This document shows positions 1 through 5,027 of a DNA stretch of 5,933 nucleotides, one piece after another. The DNA lies in the NCBI GenBank assembly GCA_025966215.1, contig JAOPVM010000201.1, positions 1 to 5,933 of the forward strand, written 5' to 3'. Both the position numbers and the translations under genes were made by a program. Positions within the stretch are counted from its first letter, which is position 1. Every line of letters begins with the position of its first letter. The DNA is from Klenkia sp. (GTDB taxonomy: Bacteria; Actinomycetota; Actinomycetes; Mycobacteriales; Geodermatophilaceae). A model generated the notes under the pieces. It did no database searches, was not told the DNA's origin, and worked only from the letters and a program-made list of their open reading frames with translations.

Positions 1-1
1 C

Positions 2-325
2 GTCTGCGCGCTGGCCCCGTGGACCCCGCCGGGTGAGCCGGTCATGCAGCTGCGCGGGCAGACCGTGGCGATCCTGCACGGGTCCGACGACCGGTGGGTG
101 CCGGCCCGGCTGAGCGCGGACTTCGCCGTCCGCGCGCGGCGGGCCGGAGCCCGGGTCGCCCGCTTCACCACCCCGGGCGGGCACACCATGCTGCGCCGGG
201 CCCACCGCTGGCACGCCTTCGCCCGTGACATCGTGCTGGCCGGCACCGGCCTCGAACCGATGCGGGACGACGTCACGAACGCCCTCCAGCAACCGAGCCC
301 GGAGGGCCTGGCCGTCCCGCTGTGA
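2..325 (+). CDS. alpha/beta hydrolase, C-terminal part (5' end outside window)
   Basis: The frame is open from the window edge to a TGA at 323-325, so 107 C-terminal residues are visible and the true start lies upstream; the in-frame ATG at 44 is internal. Two landmarks of the alpha/beta hydrolase fold are present. HGSDDRWVP (visible residues 26-34) matches the strand and loop that carry the acid of the catalytic triad, most likely D30. GGHTML (about 59-64) carries the catalytic histidine, H61. The nucleophile elbow (GxSxG) must lie in the missing part. A soluble serine hydrolase is expected, with an ester, lactone or thioester substrate that cannot be specified. The gene runs in the same direction as the lipid operon, with 62 bases between them, so co-transcription is possible but not shown. 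Family call fairly sure, substrate unknown. Confidence 0.8.
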   Translation, partial: VCALAPWTPPGEPVMQLRGQTVAILHGSDDRWVPARLSADFAVRARRAGARVARFTTPGGHTMLRRAHRWHAFARDIVLAGTGLEPMRDDVTNALQQPSPEGLAVPL

Positions 326-375
326 CGACCAGCTCCTCGGGGTGAGGCCCGGTGCGACCAGCACCTCCGCCTGCC

Positions 376-381
376 GAGGAG
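376..381 (+). promoter_or_regulatory. ribosome binding site of the 388 gene
   Basis: GAGGAG lies 6 bases before the ATG at 388, close to ideal Shine-Dalgarno sequence and spacing. It fixes this start and is the strongest initiation signal of the four-gene unit; the next two genes lack a good site of their own. The 62-base gap ahead (326-387) contains no promoter that I can recognise. Confidence 0.75.
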
Positions 382-387
382 TAGAAG

Positions 388-741
388 ATGCCCGTCCTGT
401 CCCGTGTGCTCGGTGTCGCCACCGCCGGTGTCGGCGTCCTGGAGTTCGTCAAGACCGACCTGTACGGGAACGCCGCGGGACTCGGGAAGCCCTCGGTCGC
501 GCTGCGCACCCTGCACCAGTCCCTCGGCGCGCGGGACATCGCGATCGGGCTGGCGATGACCGTGGCCCCGGCGGGCCCCCAGCTGCAGGCCGCCACCGTG
601 ATGCGGATCGTCTCCGACCTGACCGACGCGGTCTCCTTCGGGCTGAACGCCCCGACCGGGGACAAGAAGGCCAAGTCGCTGGCTGTGGCCCTCGGCTACG
701 CCGCGCTCTGCGCGGTCTCCCTCCAGGGCGCGGGCACGTGA
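388..741 (+). CDS. small hydrophobic protein, DUF4267-like, first gene of the lipid-modification operon
   Basis: This 117-residue protein starts at an ATG with a well-placed GAGGAG. Hydrophobic, helix-like segments lie at about residues 5-21, 50-62, 67-87 and 96-112, so it is probably a small integral membrane protein with up to four helices. The motif LGARDIAIGLAM (46-57), followed by RIVSDLTDAVSFG (73-85), resembles actinobacterial DUF4267-type proteins of about 110-130 residues, whose function is unknown to me; this family assignment is from memory of the motif and is moderate at best. Its TGA (739-741) overlaps the GTG start of the flavoprotein gene, so the two are probably translated in a coupled way. 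The context suggests a membrane role alongside lipid modification, perhaps as an accessory or anchoring subunit, but nothing in the sequence shows a catalytic function. Confidence 0.75.
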   Translation: MPVLSRVLGVATAGVGVLEFVKTDLYGNAAGLGKPSVALRTLHQSLGARDIAIGLAMTVAPAGPQLQAATVMRIVSDLTDAVSFGLNAPTGDKKAKSLAVALGYAALCAVSLQGAGT

Positions 742-2051
742 CCGCCGCGGCGATGGACCGGCCCACCGCGGCCGTCGTCGGGTCGGGGGTCTCCGGGTTG
801 ACCGCGGCGCACCTGCTGCAGCGCACCCACGACGTGACGCTGTTCGAGACCGACGACCGGCTCGGCGGGCACGCCCACACCCACGACGTCGCGACCCCCG
901 ACGACCGGGTCGTGCCGATCGACACCGGCTTCATCGTGCACAACGAGCGCACCTACCCGAACCTGCTCACTCTCTTCGCCGAGCTCGGCGTGGCCACCCA
1001 GCCCACCGAGATGAGCATGTCCATCGTCTGCGAGGGCTGCGGGCTGGAGTACGCCGGCGCCCGCGGGATGAAGGGCGTCTTCGCGCAGAAGAAGCAGCTG
1101 GCCAACCCGGCCTACCTGCGGATGCTCGTCGAGGTGAAGAAGTTCCACCGCCAGGCCCACCGGTTGCTCGACCTGGCCGGCTCCGACCACGAGCGCGGCG
1201 CGGGCGGGACGAGCGGGTTCGACGGCCTGACCCTGGGCGCGTTCCTGGCCCTGGGCGGGTACTCGGACTACTTCGTCCGGCACTTCATGATCCCGGTCGT
1301 GAGCTGTGTCTGGTCCTCGGGCACCGGGCTCTCGCTGCAGTACCCAGCCGTCTACCTGTTCCGGTTCCTGGCCAACCACGGGATGCTCTCGGTGACCGGC
1401 TCGCCGCAGTGGCGCACCGTCACCGGTGGCTCGCGCGCCTACGTGGAGAAGGTCGCCAAGGGCCTGACCGCGGTGCGCACCGGCAGCGGTGTCACCTCGC
1501 TGACCCGGCACGTGGACGGCGTCGAGCTCGTCGACGCCGACGGCGAGCGGCACGCCGCGGACGTCGTCGTCGTGGCCACGCACCCCGACCAGGCCCTCGC
1601 CCTGCTCGGCGACCCGACCGACGACGAGCGCGCCGTCCTCGGGGCCTTCTCCTACTCGCGCAACGAGACCCTGCTGCACACCGACCCGACGATCCTGCCG
1701 CGGGCGGCCGAGGCGCGGGCGTCGTGGAACTACCGGATGAACGCCTGCGGGCAGGACTCCGACACCGTCCAGGTGACCTACTGGATGAACAAGCTGCACG
1801 CGATCGACGAGCCGCTGGACTACCTGGTCACCCTCAACGCCCCCGAGAAGGTCGACCCGACCACGGTCCTGCGCCGGATGGTCTACGACCACCCCGAGTA
1901 CACCCCGGCCTCGGTCGCCGCCCAGCGCCGGCTGCCCGCGCTGAACACCGGCCGCACGGCGTTCGCCGGGGCGTACCACGGCTGGGGCTTCCACGAGGAC
2001 GGCTGCGCGTCGGGCGTGCAGGCCGCGGAGTCCCTCGGCAGCGGCTGGTGA
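738..2051 (+). CDS. FAD-dependent amine-oxidase-fold oxidoreductase (COG2907 type), Rv0449c-like
   Basis: The protein has 437 residues from the GTG at 738, which overlaps the upstream stop as GTGA; an ATG at 753 would give 432. I prefer the GTG because the same 4-base overlap recurs at the next two junctions, and an AGGG lies 9 bases ahead. AAVVGSGVSGLTAAHLL (11-27) is the N-terminal dinucleotide-binding motif. ETDDRLGGHAHTH (37-49) supplies the acidic residue for the ADP ribose and the following GG motif. The C-terminal segment FAGAYHGWGFHEDGCASG (409-426) is the second FAD-contact region. The length fits the family. In many bacteria this flavoprotein sits next to DUF1365 and a Cfa-type methyltransferase, and it is thought to do a redox step on acyl chains, possibly desaturation or reduction. 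That role is inferred from context and no substrate residue is assigned. It is not a typical amine oxidase in function. Confidence 0.88.
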   Translation: MTAAAMDRPTAAVVGSGVSGLTAAHLLQRTHDVTLFETDDRLGGHAHTHDVATPDDRVVPIDTGFIVHNERTYPNLLTLFAELGVATQPTEMSMSIVCEGCGLEYAGARGMKGVFAQKKQLANPAYLRMLVEVKKFHRQAHRLLDLAGSDHERGAGGTSGFDGLTLGAFLALGGYSDYFVRHFMIPVVSCVWSSGTGLSLQYPAVYLFRFLANHGMLSVTGSPQWRTVTGGSRAYVEKVAKGLTAVRTGSGVTSLTRHVDGVELVDADGERHAADVVVVATHPDQALALLGDPTDDERAVLGAFSYSRNETLLHTDPTILPRAAEARASWNYRMNACGQDSDTVQVTYWMNKLHAIDEPLDYLVTLNAPEKVDPTTVLRRMVYDHPEYTPASVAAQRRLPALNTGRTAFAGAYHGWGFHEDGCASGVQAAESLGSGW

Positions 2052-2857
2052 CCGCCGTCCGGCCCGCGCTCGTCGACTGGGCACCGACGACGGTGCCTGC
2101 GCTCTACGACGTCCGGGTCGGGCACACCCGGTCGTGGCCGCTGCGCAACCGCTTCGAGTACGGCGGCTACCTGTGGCTGGTCGACCTCGACGACCTGCCC
2201 CGGCTCCCCCGCGGGCTGCGCTGGGCGGCCCGGTTCGAGGCCGCCGACCACCTCGGCGACCCGGCGGCGGCGCTGAAGGACAACGTGGTGCGCTTCGCGG
2301 CCCTGCACGGTGTGGACGACGTCGCCCGCGTGGTGATGCTGGCCAACGCGCGCACCGGGCCGCACGTGTTCAACCCGCTGTCCACGCACTGGTGCTACCG
2401 GGCAGACGGGTCGCTGGCCTGCATCGTCGCCGAGGTGCACAACACCTACGGGGAACGGCACGCCTACCTGCTGCACCCCGACGAGGCCGGTCGTGCGGAG
2501 GCGGAGAAGGACTTCTACGTCTCCCCGTTCAACACCGTCGACGGCCGCTACCTCATGCGGTTCTCCGGTCCGGGCGAGCAGCTGCACGTGACCATGGCGC
2601 TGCAGGTCGGTGGGCGTACGCCCTTCGTGGCCACGCTGACCGGTCGCGCCCGGTCGGCGACGACGGGCGTCGTCGTCGGTGCTCTCCTTCGTTGGCCGCT
2701 GATGAGCCTGTGGGTGGCCGTGCTGATCCGGTGGCAGGGCATCCGGCTGTGGGCACGTCGCCTGCCGGTGGTCCCACGGCCGCCACACGAACCGCCGGTG
2801 GGTGTCGTTGCGAACACCCACGACCCACTGAGCAGGACGAACGGGGACAGGCCATGA
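2048..2857 (+). CDS. DUF1365 family protein, Rv0448c-like
   Basis: The protein has 269 residues from a GTG at 2048 that overlaps the flavoprotein stop as GTGA. No convincing Shine-Dalgarno lies at the right distance, so translation probably depends on re-initiation by the upstream ribosome. Family hallmarks are present: GHTRSWPLRNRFEY (25-38) near the N-terminus, FNPLSTHWCYRADGSLACIV (108-127) followed by AEVHNTYGERHAYLL (128-142), and KDFYVSPFNTVDGRYLMRF (154-172). Residues 206-238 form a hydrophobic, Trp/Arg-rich stretch that may bind or cross the membrane; a Pro-rich, low-complexity tail follows. The biochemical role of DUF1365 is not known to me. Its constant company with the flavoprotein and the methyltransferase implies the same lipid-modification pathway, perhaps as a lipid-binding or presenting subunit. 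Confidence 0.88.
   Translation: MTAVRPALVDWAPTTVPALYDVRVGHTRSWPLRNRFEYGGYLWLVDLDDLPRLPRGLRWAARFEAADHLGDPAAALKDNVVRFAALHGVDDVARVVMLANARTGPHVFNPLSTHWCYRADGSLACIVAEVHNTYGERHAYLLHPDEAGRAEAEKDFYVSPFNTVDGRYLMRFSGPGEQLHVTMALQVGGRTPFVATLTGRARSATTGVVVGALLRWPLMSLWVAVLIRWQGIRLWARRLPVVPRPPHEPPVGVVANTHDPLSRTNGDRP
2843..2847 (+). promoter_or_regulatory. ribosome binding site of the methyltransferase gene
   Basis: GGGGA lies 6 bases before the ATG at 2854, inside the end of the DUF1365 gene. The start overlaps the previous stop (ATGA), so the last gene has both coupling and its own moderate site. This supports ATG 2854 over any upstream in-frame start, all of which would read a second frame of the DUF1365 gene. 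Confidence 0.55.
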
Positions 2858-4140
2858 CCACGGTGCACCACAACGCCAGCCGGATGCAGGACGCACGGTT
2901 CCCCGTGCCCCGCCCGGACGAGGCGCACTGGCCCGGCCTGGCGACCCCGCCGCACGACGCGGTGCGGGCCCGGATCGCCGAGGGGCTGTTCCGCAAGGCC
3001 GTCCGCACCCTCCCGGTGCGGGTCGTCTTCCCCGACGGCACGGTGCTCGGCTCCGGCGACCGGCACGCCCCCGTGATGCGCATGGTCCGACCGGCCACCG
3101 TGTTCCACCGGCTCGGCGCCGACGCCAAGATCGGTTTCGGCGAGGCCTACATGACCGGTGACTGGACGACGGGGCCCGACACCGACCTCGCCGACCTGCT
3201 CAGCCCCTTCGCGGCCCGCATGTCCTCCCTGGTGCACCCGGCCTTCCAACGGCTGCGGCACCTGGTCGAGCGCACCCAGCCGATGGGTGAGGAGAACACC
3301 AGGGAGAACAGCCGGCACAACATCAGCCGGCACTACGACCTCTCCAACGAGCTCTTCGAGGCCTTCCTCGACGAGACCATGACCTACAGCTCGGCCTGGT
3401 TCGAACCCGGCGACGACCTGGCGACCGCGCAGATCCGCAAGATCGACGGCGTGCTGGACATGGCCCGGGTCAGCGAGGGCATGCACGTGCTGGAGATCGG
3501 CTCGGGCTGGGGCGCGCTGGCGATCCGGGCCGCGGTCGACCGCGGCGCGCGGGTGACCACGCTGACGCTGTCCTCGGAGCAGCAGGCGCTGGCCCGCGCC
3601 CGCGCGGAGGAGGCCGGCGTCGCACACCTGGTCGACGTCAAGCTGCAGGACTACCGGGACGCGACCGGCCAGTACGACGCGGTCGTCTCGGTGGAGATGA
3701 TCGAGGCGGTCGGGGAGAAGTTCTGGGCCACGTACTTCACCGCGCTGGACACCCTGCTCGTGCCCGGCGGACGGGTCGGCCTGCAGTCGATCACCATGCC
3801 GCACGACCGGATGATGGCCACCCGCCGCAGCTACACCTGGATCCACAAGTACGTCTTCCCCGGCGGGATCATCCCCTCGATCCGCTCCATCGAGGACAAC
3901 CTGACCGCCCACACCTCGCTGTCGATCGTGGAGCGCCGCGACCTGGGACCGCACTACGCGCACACCCTGCACCTGTGGCGGGACCGGTTCATCGCCGAGT
4001 GGCCGCAGCTGTCGGGCTCCTTCGACGGCACCTTCCGCCGGATGTGGGAGTTCTACCTCGCCTACTGCGAGGCCGGGTTCCGCTCGGGCTACCTCGGCGT
4101 CAGCCAGCTCGGCCTGGCGAGGGACCCCTTCACCCGCTGA
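2854..4140 (+). CDS. cyclopropane-fatty-acyl-phospholipid synthase family SAM methyltransferase, UfaA1-like
   Basis: A complete protein of 428 residues. Members transfer a methyl from S-adenosylmethionine to the cis double bond of an unsaturated acyl chain in a membrane phospholipid; depending on the subfamily the product is a cyclopropane, methylene or methyl branch. The N-terminal domain includes FGEAYMTGDW (95-104). The catalytic domain then shows SRHYDLSNELFEAFLDETM (158-176), SAM motif I VLEIGSGWG (212-220), LSSEQQALARARAEEAG (239-255), VSVEMIEAVGEKFW (278-291), YVFPGGIIPS (333-342) and HYAHTLHLWRDRF (367-379), with a C-terminal EAGFRSGYL (406-414). Against E. coli Cfa as I remember it, E239 is kept (E284) and so is Y317 (Y368), but C139 becomes S180 and H266 becomes Q311. 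The length is that of Rv0447c (ufaA1) rather than the shorter mycolic-acid cyclopropane synthases. Last gene of the four-gene unit; a strong hairpin follows 22 bases after the stop. Family call very sure, product uncertain. Confidence 0.93.
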   Translation: MTTVHHNASRMQDARFPVPRPDEAHWPGLATPPHDAVRARIAEGLFRKAVRTLPVRVVFPDGTVLGSGDRHAPVMRMVRPATVFHRLGADAKIGFGEAYMTGDWTTGPDTDLADLLSPFAARMSSLVHPAFQRLRHLVERTQPMGEENTRENSRHNISRHYDLSNELFEAFLDETMTYSSAWFEPGDDLATAQIRKIDGVLDMARVSEGMHVLEIGSGWGALAIRAAVDRGARVTTLTLSSEQQALARARAEEAGVAHLVDVKLQDYRDATGQYDAVVSVEMIEAVGEKFWATYFTALDTLLVPGGRVGLQSITMPHDRMMATRRSYTWIHKYVFPGGIIPSIRSIEDNLTAHTSLSIVERRDLGPHYAHTLHLWRDRFIAEWPQLSGSFDGTFRRMWEFYLAYCEAGFRSGYLGVSQLGLARDPFTR

Positions 4141-4150
4141 CCCCCCGGCC

Positions 4151-4211
4151 GAGACCTGGCATGGATCCTGGGCATTCCTCGCCCGGAATGCCCAGGATCC
4201 GCGCCGAGCTC
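4151..4211. repeat. palindromic repeat, copy 1 (about 61 bases)
   Basis: The core is a perfect 16-bp inverted repeat, GGATCCTGGGCATTCC at 4163-4178 and its exact complement at 4185-4200, around the 6-base loop TCGCCC. Outside the core the arms continue imperfectly: GGC 4158-4160 pairs with GCC 4203-4205, and GAG 4151-4153 pairs with CTC 4209-4211 if A4154 is bulged. A second copy with the same layout lies at 4963-5022 beyond the dead gene. Left flanks align as GAGACCTGGCAT versus GAGCCCGGCAC and right flanks as GCGCCGAGCTC versus GTGCCCAGCTC, so the homology covers the whole unit and not only the stem. Confidence 0.85.
4163..4200 (+). terminator. probable transcription terminator of the lipid operon (hairpin without T-tract)
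   Basis: A perfect 16-bp stem with a 6-base loop starts 22 bases after the methyltransferase stop. There is no T-run behind it, which is common for actinobacterial hairpin terminators. Because it is a palindrome it could stop transcription from either side. The function is inferred from position and stability; the same sequence may instead be, or also be, part of a dispersed repeat. Confidence 0.6.
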
Positions 4212-4240
4212 ACCGTCCACGGAGGTGGCGGCGTCCACCG

Positions 4241-4944
4241 ATGGTCGGCGACCGCCCCACCGGCGTGCGGCCCGTCGCCGAGGTGGTGACCACCGTGGAC
4301 GCGGGCAGCGTCAGCCGGTGGGTGGGCGCGGGCCTGCTGGTCCGACCGCTGCCGGGCGTGCTGGCGCTCCCCGCTGCCGCCGGCACGTGGCGCGGACGGG
4401 CACGTCCCGCCGATCCCCGCACGGCTGCGCGTCCACCGCTCGACCGCGCCGGAGTGGTCGGGCCTGGAGGGCCTGCCGGTCGTGACCGCCCGCCGGGCCC
4501 TGGTCGATGCCTGGGGCGAGGCGTACGGGCGCGGCGGCTCCCCGGAGGCGGTACGGGTGGCCAGGGAGGCGGTGATCGGTGCGGTACGCCGCCGGGTGGC
4601 GTCGGTGGCAGGCGCGACGCGAGCTGGGTCGGCACCCACCCTGCCGGTCGACGGGCCCTCGGCAAGATGCTCGACCTCGTCGGCGGGGGGTCCCACAGCG
4701 AGTTCGAGATCTGGGGCCCGACGAACGTCGTCGACGTCCCGGGCGTGCCGGCGGTGCCCTGGAGGAGGCACGACTGGCGCTCGAGCTGGACGGGGCCGCC
4801 TACCACCGGGCACCCGACCCACGCGAACGTGATCTGCGCCGCGACGCTGCCGTGCTCGCCCAGGGGTGGGCCACGCTGCGGATCAGCCACCGCCGGGCGC
4901 ACGCGGAACCGGAGGTGCGCCGGGCGCAGATCGCCACCGCCTCC
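4241..4944 (+). pseudogene. degenerate DUF559 / AbiEi-antitoxin-like gene, frameshifted
   Basis: The remnants come in the order expected for the actinobacterial proteins that join an AbiEi-like N-terminal helix-turn-helix to a C-terminal DUF559 (Vsr-like nuclease fold) domain, but in changing frames. From ATG 4241 the frame reads VSRWVGAGLLVRPLPGVLALP and WRGRA to about 4402. The +1 frame continues from 4401 with HVPPIPARLRVHRST and LPVVTARRALVDAWG, with roughly 25-30 family residues apparently missing at the switch. At about 4646 one lost G moves the frame back, giving GRRALGKMLDLVGGGSHSE and FEIWG. Near 4757 a third switch leads to EARLALELDGAAYH and WATLRISH, and about 20 residues before it seem deleted. 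No stop follows at the usual place. The deletion near 4757 would remove the strand with one expected catalytic aspartate, so no active nuclease could be made. The family comparison is from memory; the frame changes are seen directly. Confidence 0.75.
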
Positions 4945-4962
4945 CCGCCCGCCGACGGAGGT

Positions 4963-5022
4963 GAGCCCGGCACGGTTCCTGGGCGTTCCGACTACAGGAT
5001 GCGCAGGATCCGTGCCCAGCTC
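4963..5022. repeat. palindromic repeat, copy 2 (about 60 bases, diverged)
   Basis: This copy repeats the layout of the one at 4151-4211: arms at 4974-4989 and 4996-5011 around a 6-base loop (GACTAC). The core stem is imperfect, with 11 Watson-Crick pairs, 2 G-U wobbles and 3 mismatches by my count. The outer stem is better than in copy 1: GGCAC 4969-4973 pairs fully with GTGCC 5012-5016, and GAGC 4963-4966 with GCTC 5019-5022. The left core arms of the two copies agree at 14 of 16 positions. The right end lies 5 bases from the stop of the convergent dehydrogenase gene. Confidence 0.75.
4974..5011 (-). terminator. possible terminator of the convergent dehydrogenase gene
   Basis: The core hairpin of repeat copy 2 lies 16 bases downstream of the minus-strand stop at 5028-5030, the place expected for a terminator. 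The core stem has three mismatches, but the outer pairs (4969-4973 with 5012-5016) would lengthen it. No T-run follows in the minus-strand direction. Inferred from position. Confidence 0.4.
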
Positions 5023-5027
5023 CTGAG

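Noticed and set aside
225..737. N-terminal extension of the flavoprotein frame upstream of 738
   Set aside because: The extension is Arg/Pro-rich reading of a second frame of the two upstream genes. The FAD-binding motif belongs near the N-terminus, so the start is at 738 or 753.
696..2084. Long minus-strand open frame of 462 codons opposite the flavoprotein gene
   Set aside because: It lacks family motifs and has a biased Arg/Val/Gly/His composition. The plus strand here carries clear FAD-binding motifs, so this is a high-GC antisense shadow.
2548..3972. Minus-strand open frame of 474 codons opposite DUF1365 and the methyltransferase
   Set aside because: Composition is typical of an antisense shadow of GC-rich coding DNA. 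The plus strand carries unmistakable methyltransferase motifs.
4151..5022. CRISPR array or classical insertion sequence
   Set aside because: There are only two repeat copies with a 750-base gene remnant between them and no spacers. No transposase motif (DDE, serine or tyrosine recombinase) is seen in any frame.
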